Assembly: GCA_026119855.1 (NCBI GenBank)
Contig: JAOWBW010000302.1
Coordinates: forward strand, 1,088,339-1,152,338
From: Campanula takesimana
Taxonomy: Eukaryota; Streptophyta; Magnoliopsida; Asterales; Campanulaceae
Direction of reading: 5' to 3'
DNA length: 64,000 nt
Positions 34,941 through 45,303 of the stretch are shown here, piece by piece. Positions within the stretch are counted from its first letter, which is position 1. Every line of letters begins with the position of its first letter. A program made the translations under genes and the position numbers. A model generated the notes under the pieces. The model saw nothing but the letters and a program-made list of their open reading frames with translations, made no database searches and had not been told where the DNA came from.

Positions 34941-36250
34941 ATTATTAGTTAATTCATCATTTATGATGTTTGCAATCTCGGGGTACTCAAAAAGATCAGA
35001 TTTTTCATTAGCAAAGAAAGGGAACACACGCTCGGCTATTGACTCCATATCCTCTTGGGTGAGGATGTCGGACACACTCTTGGACTCGAAAGTGAATGTC
35101 AACAAGTCTTCCTTTGTAACCTTATGCGGAATGCAACCCATTTTCTCGATCAGGAATTCCTCGGATACCACGGGTCCCTTCGTTGAATACCAGTTGTTGA
35201 TTGGCTTAGAGCTTGGCTTGATCTCGCTGATAGGTTCACTCCTTGTGTCGGTATCGTCGGATATGGCATTGACTTGGCACTCGTCCATGATGGCAAGTTT
35301 CTCGAACATAGAGGCTAGATCAGTTAACTCCTCCCCCACGGTAATATCTGTCTCAGACTCCATGGTCATTTTCTTCCCCCACCATTCTCGGTTCTCGGGG
35401 TGACATTGGAGTTGGTTCCTCTTCACGCTTCTGTATTTCATAATCAGCAAAGACTTCGAGACTGGGATTTCTGATGCCCTTGCTGTTGACCCATGGTTCG
35501 GGAAAGGTTATGTATGGGACATCTTCCCCCTTGCAGACAAAGTAGCCATTTAATGTCTTGAGATAGGGCCTCAAGTTGGGAATTTCATAGAAACGACCTT
35601 CTCTGCGAGCTCGGGCCTTTTCATTCTTCACGGCTTGCTCATATTTCATGTCGTCTTCAGAAGGTTCGTACCCCAATCCGAACGTGTTCTTGACAAAAGG
35701 GACCTCTACGGGTTGCATCCTCCCTTGTTGGTGTTTCCTTAGGCCTAAACCGGGGAAGTAGTTCATATTCCTTATCATGCGAAGGACTTTGTGATTGCCG
35801 AGGGTCCATGGTCCATTTCTCCCTTCTTTGTCGATGGCATTGATTGAGATGCCGGAGAGGGTGGATTCATCTAACCCAGGTTGAACTTGGCGGACGGGTC
35901 CCCCATTTTTATGAATAGTGACATTTTCTGCCATTATGGTCACTATTTCATCTCCATTTTGGAACTTGACTCATTGATGGAGAGTTGAAGGGATGGATTT
36001 GGAACTATGTATCCATGGTCGGCCCAAGAGAAAATTAAATGAAGAGGGGACGTCGAGCACTTGAAACGGGACAGACATAACCATGCTCCCAAACTCAATG
36101 TCTACTTCTACCATTCCCATGACTGTGCGGGCAGTGCTATCGTATCCTCAGATTACTTGAGTAGAAGGCTGTAAATCTGAACTTTTAAGCCCCAATATGC
36201 CCATGATTCGGCTAGGCATTAAGTTGAGTGCCGAACCGCCGTCGACTAGA
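34938..36250 (-). pseudogene. Tat aspartic protease and G-patch-like linker
   Basis: On the minus strand ~36250-35944 reads VLVDGGSALNLMPSRIMG ... FNFLLGRPWIH, a retroviral-type protease with DGG in place of DTG/DSG and the later LLGRPW box. Two stops interrupt it. The next frame (35943-35353) has YFPGLGLRKHQQGRMQPVEV, resembling the G-patch RNA-binding motif present in Tat/Ogre-type polyproteins. Then comes an acidic linker (35450-34938) leading to RT. Frames change between the pieces. Confidence 0.75.
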
Positions 36251-38226
36251 ACCCTTGAAAATTGGTCTCCCCCTTGCCCTTACTTTGAGATATATGGCCT
36301 CATTGTAGTCGGACCCAAATGGTGGAAGGTCCGTATCGGCAAAGGTGATGACATTACCAAAATGTACATGGCCTATCATAGCAGTAAGGTCTTCGGGAGT
36401 CGTGTCAGGAGAGACCGATGTGTCGTCGAGGTTGCTGATGATGAGGTCTCGATGCTTCTTTGAAGATGCAATGAGGTCCCAAATGGATATGTTTGCTTGA
36501 GTCTTCTTGAGTTGAACTAACAAAGGATCTTCGGGTGTGTCGCGAGTTTGCGATTTTGGAGAAGAGGTGCTAGTCACAGAAGCGATGGGATTGTTTTCTA
36601 TGATCCGTCCGGATCGAGTTAGCATGTTGACGTTCCCGTTTTGCTTCTTTTTCCTATTCTCTAATACTTTCCTTATTATCTCATCATAAGTCACAACGTA
36701 GCAAGAATTATCAACTTCATTCATATCATTGGAGCCCTCATTCACAATGGGAATTGAATGAGTGGTCTCCCCAAACTTGCCTAAATTAATTACATGGACA
36801 TCACCCCCTCTAGGAACTATAAATTCCTTTTTGTCGATGAGATCTTGGATGATGTTACGGAGGATAAAGAATTCCTCGGTAAGATGGCCACTATGTTGAT
36901 GATAGCCACACCATTTGTGATGGGCATGGTTGGCGTGGATCGTCTTGGGTTGGTACCCTTGCAGAGGTGTAATTTGCCCTTTGGCCTTGAGGACTTCAAA
37001 GGCCTCGGTGTGAGTCATGCCTTGGAGAGAAGTGTAGACATGGTCACTTTGAAATTTCTTGCCTTGTGGTAGAGGAACCTTTTTGTAATTCCCCTTGTCG
37101 ATAGTGATGGCATTGACTAAAGCCTCTTTTGTTGATTTAAAGGCGGCCTTGTATCGGAAGCTAGGAGCAGTTTTCTTGATCTCCTTGAGCAAATCATCCA
37201 TTCATACCCATGCCTCATACATTTGAGAAACATCAGAGTAGCAAGCCCCACTTAGGTAGGTGTGGAGATCAATTTTGAGACACTTGAGGAAGATGTGCAT
37301 TTGCTCCTTGGTATTAGGCCTCTCGACTATTTCAGTAAGCTTGTCATTCCACATTCTTGTAAAATCAATAAAGGACTCATTGTCCCTTTGGGTGGTGTTC
37401 TCGAGTTCTTTCTTTGTCGGGCGGTGAGTGGTGTTGCCTTGGTATTGACTTTTGAAGGAAAGCATGGCGGCGTCCCAATCAAGACGGATGGTGAGTGGGA
37501 GAGTTTCATACCAATCCCGTGCGGCCCCCTCGAGAGTAAGAGGGACACATTGTGCCATCACTTTTGGAGAGACCTTTTTCAGAACCATAGCCCATATGTA
37601 AGTCTCAATGTGTGCCATCGGGCAAGAGTTTCCCTTGAATTTGCTGATGTCAGGCATCTTGAACTTGTCGGGGAGAGCGGTCATTGTGCTCATGAGAATG
37701 AATGACTGATAAAGGCTTGTGTCGGAACCTTTCCCAAAGTTGAGACCGTTGAAGCGTTGGTCTATGTAAGCCATAATTCAATCAACCATCTTGTGATCCT
37801 TGTTCTCAGTGCTTGGTTCCCCCACTTTCTTAGCACGGGCACTAACATAATAGCTTTCAAACAAACCCTTGGTCCACTCGGACTCATCGTTGTCATCCTT
37901 GTCTTTACCCTTGGAAAGCTTGGTGAGCTTGGCCTTCATTTGGTCCATTTTGGCTTCGTGAACCTTTGATTGTCAAGGTGGGATTGCCAAAGATCATCTT
38001 CGTTTTGGGCCTCCTTATTAAGAGTGGAGACTTGATCTTGGAGAGTTTGGACCATAGCTGAGAGTTGCTCAAGAGTCATGGTGTTGTTGGTGTTGGAGTT
38101 GCCGGCCATTGATGCTGTTGGAGTGATCAATTCACGAACTAGCCGGTTTGCTGAATCCCGGTAGATGCGGTAAGTACCAATTGGACCTAAATTGAAGAAG
38201 AGGCCATTGTCAGTCTTGAGTAACAC
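36212..38226 (-). pseudogene. Tat gag
   Basis: Three minus-strand pieces. 38226-37936 starts MLLKTDNGLFFNLGPIG and includes a coiled-coil-like stretch (TLEQLSAMVQTLQDQVSTLN). 37774-37202 is the retrotransposon capsid domain (SFILMSTMTALPDKF ... ARDWYETLPLTIRLDWD ... FTRMWNDKLTEIVERPN). 37201-36212 holds a Cys/His element (CGYHQHSGHLTEEFFILRN, where Cys is expected after EE) and leads into the protease. A TGA at 37199-37201 and a frame change at ~37935 interrupt it. The zinc-binding site has lost a Cys. Confidence 0.85.
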
Positions 38227-39380
38227 TTTCGGTCCATGAAGAGGCTAGAACACACAGTGGGCACACGACTCAAACCACATAAAGAAAAAGATTTTTTTTT
38301 AAGTCGGAGGGACGGAATCCCTTTTGGGTTTTCTAAGAAAATAATGGAATCGTCACACTAGTATATAGACCTTCCCGCGGTCACATATACTCATCGGATT
38401 CCACCACGTTTGTGAATCCTACACGTGTCGGGATTAAACTAAATTAATGTAGTAAAGCATATATACGGGGACCGATTTTTCTTTTCGTCCATAATAACCA
38501 CTTGGGGGCGGAGTTTTATTTCGTCCATGATAACCACTTGTTTCTTTTGGAAACGGCATGTATGTTTTGAAAACATTAGTTTAGGGAAATCTCGGCACAT
38601 GAAAACCGACTTGGTCACGGAGTGTTAGACCCTAACTAGAATTGTGTTGGCTGTTGCTCGGCTAAAGAGAGGCTTAAAGGTCACCCCCGGCATGTAGTCA
38701 CGAACTACGCCACGGGCTCAGGTTTACCGCTTCGAGAGAGTCAAGGTCGGGTGGAGCTTGAAACTCTCTAGGACGGGCCTCGACGGTTTTGGGGTTATGA
38801 ACTTGTGCGACTCGATAGTGAGCAATTGATAGGAATTTTGTGCACATAGTGTGAGGTCCAACAAGTGACAATATATTTTTTACTTTTTTTTTAACAAAAG
38901 AAGAGCAAATAAGCACGTAATTTACAATTTTCGAATCACCCATGTGACCGATAAAAAACACAAAATTAAAAGTTAAATGGTTTGAATCAGTCCTGATGCA
39001 GGCAACTGTGCCCACACCCCATTATTCTGTTCTGTTCTGAAACCTGTTCCTGTTCTAGAAAACCGCCCAGAAGCGCGCGCCTCTGGCCTGTGTCATGGGA
39101 TGCGCTCGCATTGGAGGCGCCCGCTTCTGGGTAAACCTGTCAAACACTTGGACTCAGAGGATTGCCCTGGTCCTGAACATTTTTTGGAACCCCTGCAAAG
39201 ATGATTAGCACAAAAAAGGAAGAATAAGAAGAACATTTGAGAGGCGGGTGATTCTGGTCTCTGCTGTGAGACACGCGCGCCCTAGGCGAAGAAGGCCAGA
39301 GGCACACGCTTCCCACCATCAGGAACCAGAATGCCCAAAAAATGTAGACTATGAACAAAACGCAAGTTTAACCCTCAAGC
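38227..39380 (-). other. Tat 5' leader
   Basis: 1.15 kb without a convincing gene. GC-rich palindromic words cluster at 39071-39127 (AAGCGCGCGCCT, TGCGCTCGCA, AGGCGCCCGCTT) and again at ~39271-39310. Their spacing does not follow the 22/50/22 rule. Short open frames (39140-39358, 38698-39015) look accidental. Confidence 0.6.
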
Positions 39381-39400
39381 AGTCCCCAGCGGAGTCGCCA
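39381..39400 (-). other. Primer binding site of the Tat element
   Basis: The minus strand reads TGGCGACTCCGCTGGGGACT, starting two bases inside the LTR. It is of the TGGCG type seen in Tat-lineage elements; I do not assign the tRNA. Confidence 0.8.
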
Positions 39401-39401
39401 C

Positions 39402-40383
39402 TGTAGATACCCGAGGGAGCCACGGCTTGGCTAGAGCGCGTGAGGCTATCCTACGATGTCTATTTTGGTTTTAATGTTTAGAGTCGCCACCTATGTTTTT
39501 AACGGAACATAAGAAAAACTTAATATAAAGCCTATGTTTTGATACAAAAACCAGAGATTCTTGTTATGAGGTTCGGGGGTTAGGTTACGTGATGGGAAGT
39601 ACCTAAACACCCATCTCGCCCAACTAATGTTGGTCTTGCTTGTTCATAGTCTACATGAAAAATGTTCTTCCTATTTTTTGATTAATGATAAACGGGGTTA
39701 AAAAGGGGTTTTGAATGTGGGGAGATAACTCCTTAACCAACTTCAATATAGTGAAGTGATCTTTGGTGTCATGTCCCAAAATGTTTTGGGTAATTGCACA
39801 CTTGATTAAGAAAGTGAGAGAGGAGATGAAGATGATAGAAATAAAGAGAAGAAGAGAGATGAAGATTACCTCAACTTCAAGAGTCTTCAAGAGCTTCTTT
39901 AGGGAAAGTCCTCAAAATGCCTTAAAGTTTTAGTTTAGTTTTCTTTGTAGAGTTTTCTTAAGCCAAAAAGGAGTCCTTTGAAAAGGTGGAGAAGAGGGGT
40001 TTATATAGGTGTAAAACAGATGTTTTTGGTGCCAAAATGAAGTCACAAAGATAAATTTCCCGGGCAAAATCATGTAAAATGAGCAAGGGAGGGATTCTTG
40101 GACAGAATCTGTAACTGACGCCTAGATGCGCGCGCCTCCTGTCTTGAGGGCGGGATACGCGCGCGTCTGGCCTATAGAGGCGGAGGCGCGCGACTTTGAA
40201 ATGGCTTTTTTGACAGAATAGACTAGAAAGTCAGCACTGTTATTCAGTTTAGTCCCTAGACTTAACAGAGTTAGTCAGGAACTTAACGAAAGTAATAGAA
40301 ACTAACGAAAAACACTTAAAATAGGAAGAAACACAAAATCAAATATGCAATCGGGGTGAGCGGTCCAAGGCGGGGTGTCTACA
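39402..40383 (-). repeat. Tat 5' LTR
   Basis: 982 bp. On plus it starts TGTAGATACCC and ends GGGGTGTCTACA, an imperfect inverted repeat. The minus-strand TATA-like TATATAAA is at ~39998-40010. GC-rich words (40117-40197) lie ~110-190 bp upstream of it, with irregular spacing. The base after 40383 is coding sequence of a host-type gene. Confidence 0.85.
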
Positions 40384-40837
40384 GGCGGGACCACATTTAG
40401 CACATCGGATCCTTACACAATTCTTCAACCTGTAATTTACGATCCTCTTGTTAACGCTTTTATTAAAGCAATGTCTAATTTCACTAGAGTTGCGTCTGTG
40501 GCACCTTTTGAAGTGTGTTATAACTCGAAGAAAATCCACAGTACACGTGTGGGGCCCGCAGTGCCAGTTATTGATTTGGTGTTGCAGAGTGAGGATGTGT
40601 ACTGGAGCCTGGAGGATCAATGGTGGGAACTCAATAGTGCGAGTGAGCAAGGATGTTCTTTGTCTTGGGTTTGTCAATCCGAAAGATACCCGTTATGCAA
40701 CGATCACGATTGAAGGGTACCAACTTGAGAACAATCTTGTGCAGTTTAATGTTGCGAAATCAGTACTAGGATTCAGCTCCTCCCTCCTCTCTCGTAAAAC
40801 AACATGCGCCAATTTCAACTTCACGTCTACAGCATAG
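40384..40837 (+). pseudogene. Basic 7S globulin / GIP1-like aspartic protease, C-terminal part
   Basis: Reading from the first base after the Tat LTR gives GGTTFSTSDPYTILQPVIYD, then VASVAPFEVCYNSKKI, RVGPAVPVIDLVLQSEDVYW. After a shift near 40600-40620 another frame gives RINGGNSIVRVSKDVLCLGF ... LGFSSSLLSRKTTCANFNFT and a stop at 40837. This is the xylanase-inhibitor C-terminal domain of the EDGP/basic-7S-globulin/GIP1 family, secreted pepsin-fold proteins often lacking protease activity. These genes are usually intronless, so the missing N-terminal part probably lies left of the Tat nest. The shift coincides with a TGGAGCC/TGGAGGA near-duplication. It is broken by insertion and frameshift. 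Confidence 0.85.
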
Positions 40838-41573
40838 TGTATGTTGACTTTTATTTGTTTTGTATTTTTCAAGTTTAAGGAATAATGGACTATTAGGATT
40901 TATGAGGGTTAGACGAAGTCAATCATACATGGTAGAGAAAAGAAGTTATATGAATGACTCAATTTTATTATGAACAATAGATTACATATTTATAGGGTTA
41001 CATAGAAAGTTCTAGATGCTTTGTCAATTTTATCTTGTCTCTTTTAATTTCTTATCTTGCACTTTAATTTTCATTTCAATTATATTTCTTGCTTTAATAT
41101 ATTATTGATTGATCACATAGACAAGATAAAATTGACAAAGATATTAGGAATATATATGTTAGACAACCACTATAAGGCTTAAGAAAATATCCATTCCGCT
41201 GCGCATATTTCTCTATCTTTTTGGCCTTAAGAGTTTTACTGAAAATCGGGACATTTCAGATTGTAATATTCTTATGTCCTTATGTGTTACTGCACTATGA
41301 TGGAGGCAATAAAACTGTACAATGGGTACACTCATGTTTCTAGGGGAGGTCGTTGGTCTTCTTTGGGAGGTCGTCTGTCTTCTTATATGAGGCTTGTTTT
41401 GATGTTGTTTTTTATTTTGATTTCTTTAGATGCTTTGGTATATGATAACTACTTGAGGTAGGGTGACAGTTTTGTTTTCGATAGGCAGTTTACCTTGAGC
41501 TTATATAACTAAAGTCACTTCTTGATTTATACACGATTTTATACGATTCGAACACACGTGGCTCTGATACCAC
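40838..41573. other. Intergenic, no gene seen
   Basis: AT-rich. It holds a 22-bp perfect inverted repeat (41019-41040 / 41119-41140). At its right end a minus-strand PBS belongs to the LTR at 41574. Nothing else is recognisable; the short leader of that element may extend leftward for an unknown distance. Confidence 0.6.
41019..41140. repeat. Perfect 22-bp inverted repeat with 78-bp loop
   Basis: CTTTGTCAATTTTATCTTGT(CT) at 41019-41040 is the exact reverse complement of 41119-41140. The loop is AT-rich. It could be a small fold-back element or a hairpin RNA; neither is shown. Confidence 0.7.
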
Positions 41574-42935
41574 TGTTAAGTTTTAGAGTATAAAACGCAG
41601 CGGAAAAATAAAATTTATAATTTCAATAGAAAATCGGTATCCGTGTGTTATCGTATAAACCTAGATAAAATTAAGAACGGATTTCAGAATTTTACCAATT
41701 CGCGTTAACCGATTCGCCAAAGGATTCCACTTGCAATCCCTCTAGACGTATCCACGCGCAAGAATCAACGGGAAGAACGATCGTTGTTGGAGGTGCTAGC
41801 CTCCCTTCAACTCCTTGATGTAGCCTCCCTTTTCCTCTCTATTTCTTTTGGATAAAAAAAAAATGAAAGGATTAGGGTTTGGGTTTGGCATAAGTTTGTT
41901 TAAATAGGGAGAACTTTGACTCTCTTGTCAAACTAACCCCTAATCTTTCATCACTTATAAGTTTTAACCTTAAACTTATAATAATGATATAATGGAATAT
42001 AACTTATCCATTATTAACTTATAACCCTTAACTTTATCACTAATAATTATTTATCCCATTAATTCATGCTTATGCGTGTGACCCTCTAGGTTTCTAACAC
42101 GGAGGCAGTATATAAGGTAACCGACTAGCATCAGTTATTAGTCACCCAACGTGATAGAAAATGGTAGCGAACCATAAACCACTACGAACGATTGTAATTA
42201 AATCTCTTCGTCTTAATATCCAAATTATTATTGATACATGAAACGTCATTACCAATAATAATATTTACTTGGTTCTAGAAATATCTTGACTTGATTCTAT
42301 GACTAACTTGTCATGCCATGGCCATGGACTTTTCAAGTCACTTTTATTTCAACCAAGAGGCCGGGATATAATCTCCATAAAGAAGTGACGAATCCTCTCT
42401 TGATGTTATACTATTTCCTCTACACTTCATGTTTCATCCAATCTCTAATTATTATAGACGCAGCACTACATTAATTAGAGTCAAAATAAAACAATTCATG
42501 TATGAAATAAATAAACATCTCAAGTCTAAGGATTTAACACTTGTTCGTATTGAGAAAACTAATGACGCTAAATACATGTAGTCTTCTCAACGACGGGCCA
42601 ATCCAGTGAACTCTACTTACTTAGAGCACCCGTATTGATGACTTGGAAAACTATCCCTCAGTCTGACGAGAAAGACTTTAGTCATCACATACGTTAGTCA
42701 TAATTATTAATGCCCACTATTAATAATTAATTTCTAACTAAGGACAATGTTTATGAACATTATATATCATAAAATTCACACCAATAATTGAACTCTCAAC
42801 TATTATTTTATGATATAATAATTTATGTTCAATGGACTTTATTATTAAATTAAGCAAGCAGAAAAGCTACAATTAAATAATAAATACTGTCATTAAATAA
42901 ATAATTAAAATATGTCTTGGCACATTGTGCACACA
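41574..42935 (-). repeat. Copia-type LTR fragment, minus orientation, with PBS at 41560-41572
   Basis: GGCTCTGATACCA (complement of a tRNA-iMet PBS) is followed after one base by TGTTAAGTTTTAGAG, an LTR start. The rest of the element, expected to the left, is gone. GTGTGACCCTCTAGG near 42076 is a word also present in the Copia-A/B/C LTRs. The right end, near GCACACA at 42935, is a guess because no matching LTR or TSD is available. It has no CG-centred palindrome array. Confidence 0.65.
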
Positions 42936-42989
42936 CTTTCAAAAGAAGCCTTAATTATTGCTCAAAGTTTCTTCGTAGTGACAACGAAA

Positions 42990-43022
42990 AAAGTAGGACT
43001 ATCTTTCTGGGACATAGGGAGT
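42990..43022. repeat. Right end of a Stowaway-like MITE
   Basis: AAGTAGGACTATCTTTCTGG followed by GACATAGGGAGTA is the reverse complement of the CTCCCT-type Stowaway terminus, with TA at the edge. The other end is not present, apparently removed by the neighbouring LTR event. Confidence 0.5.
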
Positions 43023-43129
43023 ATTAGGTTGGAAGGGATGTGGTTGATGCAAGTGTTGAGGTGGGATTTGATGGTTAGTTTGGGGTGGTGGCTGAAAAAC
43101 GGAATTGTATTGGGGTAGTTCTAAAAGGC

Positions 43130-43806
43130 CTTGTTTGTTGAAATTGGGCAGTTCTTTGCCGAGCAAGAATCTGAAATGTTTAGAATTGTGATCCGTGAGC
43201 ATCTGTGACAAATCTATCACATGTGTGTTGAGTGAAAAGGATCAACATTTTAAGTGGTTCACTTAAGCACTTGTATTTTCGGGGCTGCCAGATGCTAGTT
43301 GAGGCCAGAATTGACGCCCCAATTCCACTTAAACTAGACTATATTGGTGAAATCATGTTATCTCTGTCTCTAAAAAACACTCCTGATGAATTAAAGACTT
43401 ACATATGCATATATTCCTTTAGCCTTGATCGTCTTAACAATGCTTCAGTTGAGGAAACTGCTGAAAGGGGTAAACCAAGTTATCTATCGATCACGACTCT
43501 CAAGAAAATCCACTTCCTGTGGAGCACCGAACTGAGAATTTCATGCCACAGATACACCAGTCTTCTTCATTATTTGCTGTTTTTGTGGAAACATCATTTT
43601 TCAGTTGTCGTCCTCCCACAATTGATACAGGCCTGCTTATGCACACTATTATGAGTTCATAAAGTGTGTCGGCTGTGAGGTTATGACAGCCACACGAACT
43701 GTTGCAGTTCTTCTGATGATGAGACCAAGTGCAAGTGCTGGAGACATTACTTAAAAGACATTAAAGTTGAGGTCTCTGAAGAAGTGTGGTAGCCTCTTCA
43801 CCCGGA
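43130..43806 (+). pseudogene. F-box/LRR-like gene remnant
   Basis: The frame from 43232 reads SLKHLYFRGCQMLVEARIDA and PLKLDYIGEIMLSLSLKN, the leucine-rich ending typical of plant F-box/LRR (FBL) proteins. A weaker LRR-like stretch with stops lies before it (43139-43231). Downstream, in other frames, KCKCWRHYLKDIKVEVSEE (~43730-43785) matches the C-terminal CWRHxLKDVxIE block of the same family. No F-box is visible and the frame is broken several times. Confidence 0.55.
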
Positions 43807-43810
43807 AACT

Positions 43811-43978
43811 TCACTATCAGATTTCACATTTAGACTATGTTTGTTTCGCGTAAAATGATTTCCAGAAAATGATTTTTCGAAACTGATTTCCGTAAAAATA
43901 TTTTTCAAAATTATTTTCGGAAAACGAAAATGTTTTCGGAAAAGGACATAAACATGTTTTCGGTTGTTTGGTAAATCT
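43811..43978. repeat. Repeat with many TTTTCCGGAAAA-like dyads, left part
   Basis: AT-rich sequence with repeated GGAAAA/TTTTCC words in both orientations. It continues at 56386 on the far side of the Tork element, whose imperfect TSD (AATCT 43974-43978, AATTT 56386-56390) shows the two parts were once joined. It may be a fold-back or MITE-type element; family not identified. Confidence 0.5.
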
Positions 43979-44486
43979 TGTTGAGGGTGACTCTCAATTC
44001 GGGCTTGATTTGAATTGGTCATGCAACAAAGAAGAAAACGGAGGACTGTAGCAGTGGGCGACCGCCCAAATGGTGTTGGGCGATCGCACAAGTTTGGCTC
44101 GGATTGTACCAGATTTGTTCCTGTTGGTTTGGGCGACCGCCCAGGTGGTTTGGACGGCCGCACAGTGTTGTCGGGACTGGGTTTCTGATAAAAAAAAAAA
44201 ACAGATTTTGGACGGGTTTTGGACTCCTATTCTTCTAGGGTTGGGTTTATATCTTGTGTATAAATATAAACAAGCCTTCAGACCTATTCTTGTGACCTAG
44301 AGTGACTTTGTATAGATCCTTGAGAGAGATTGATAGAAAAGCTAGGTTATTCACTATTGTGTTGTGTGAAAAGTTTTCACCTTGTGTTTATCTATTTTTC
44401 AATTTTGTTCCGTTCTTGCTATTTTGTTATTTTGTGCTTTCATCTTTATCAATTAAGCAATTGTGTTTGAGACCTAATTCCTAACA
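43979..44486 (+). repeat. Tork 5' LTR (508 bp, internally deleted)
   Basis: It matches 55774-56385 but lacks ~100 bp after TTTTCACCTTG. The palindrome array is at 44056-44163, TATA-like TATAAATA at 44269. Confidence 0.9.
44056..44163 (+). promoter_or_regulatory. Palindrome array, four copies (22/53/21)
   Basis: GGGCGACCGCCC 44056, GGGCGATCGCAC 44078, GGGCGACCGCCC 44131, GGACGGCCGCAC 44152. The spacer has TGTACCAGA. TGTCGGGACTGG follows at 44169, as in Copia-A at 13841. The TATA box is 106 bp after the last copy. Confidence 0.75.
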
Positions 44487-44535
44487 ATTGGTATCTAGAG
44501 CTCCGGTTTGTGGATCTTGTATTGCTTATTGGTAA

Positions 44536-45303
44536 CGATATCAGGGAAGTACGAAATTGAGAAATTCGATCGCAAGGTCAATTTTGGTTTATGGCAAGTG
44601 AAGATGCGAGCAATCTTGGTGAGTAAAAATTATGTCAAGGCTTTGCTTGGGAAGGCGAGGAAACCGGCAAGCTTGACGGATGAACAATTTGATGATATGG
44701 ACTAGAAAGCTTTATCTCTATTACACTTGAGTCTCAAAGATGAGGTATTGAGGGAGGTAGTAAGCGAGAAGACTGCGGCGGCGCTTTGACTTAGGCTTGA
44801 GCAATTGTACATGACCAAGAGCATTAGTAACAGGTTGCTGCTGATGAAGAAACTCGAAGAATGTAAACTCAAAATAGGTGAGTCGTTGGAAAACCATCTT
44901 GATGAGATTGATGGCTTGGTCATGGACTTGAAGAATCTCGATGTCGTGATTGATGATGAGCAATTGGCGGTAAAATTGCTTTGTTCTCTACCTCCGGAAT
45001 ACATGCACTTTAGAGAGACAGTGTTGTATGGCAAGGATGAGATCTCTATGGAAGAGATCAAGAACGCTCTACTACAACGGGAAGTCATTGAGACGCACTT
45101 GACCTCAACAAGTGCTGAATCTCAAGGTGATGGGTTAGTAGCTAGAAGCGGAAGAAAGTCAAGGAAGGGTCAATCTGGTTCAAGTGAATGGCAAAAGAAT
45201 GTGATATGTCATGGTTACAAGGAGAAGGGACACATTAGAAGGTTTTGTCCAAACCAACAGGGTACAACTGTGAAGACAAAGGGTGAAGCTGGAGTGGTGT
45301 TTG
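44536..45303 (+). pseudogene. Tork gag remnant
   Basis: The first piece reads EIEKFDRKVNFGLWQVKMRA; stops follow at 44703 and near 44788. The next frame has SNRLLLMKKLEECKLKIGES, HLDEIDGLVMDLKNLDVVID and LLCSLPPEYMHFRETVLYGK, the standard Tork/Tnt1-type gag order. The zinc knuckle reads CHGYKEKGHIRRFC, where the second Cys is Tyr, so metal binding is likely lost. It stops at the Copia-C insertion (TSD GTTTG 45299-45303). Confidence 0.88.

Larger units (their letters stand above)
20716..40383 (-). mobile_element. Tat-type Ty3/gypsy element (Retand/Grande-like layout), left end outside window
   Basis: Read right to left: 5' LTR 40383-39402, PBS, ~1.1-kb leader, gag, protease, a G-patch-like segment, RT, RNase H, integrase ending at 23191, then an antisense extra frame (21392-22686). 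The 3' LTR is missing because the Athila element interrupts the sequence at 20716 and the rest lies left of the window. Pol is broken by the Copia-B insertion and by many frameshifts and stops, so the element is dead. An extra frame on the opposite strand downstream of pol is a known Tat-lineage layout. Confidence 0.88.

Noticed and set aside
38698..39358. Minus-strand open frames in the Tat leader as an ORF1
   Set aside because: About 70-105 codons, low conservation signals, spanning GC-word clusters. I treat the region as untranslated.
42999..43220. Pro/His-rich minus-strand open frame
   Set aside because: It overlaps the Stowaway end and the upstream part of the F-box/LRR-like remnant. 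Composition looks accidental.
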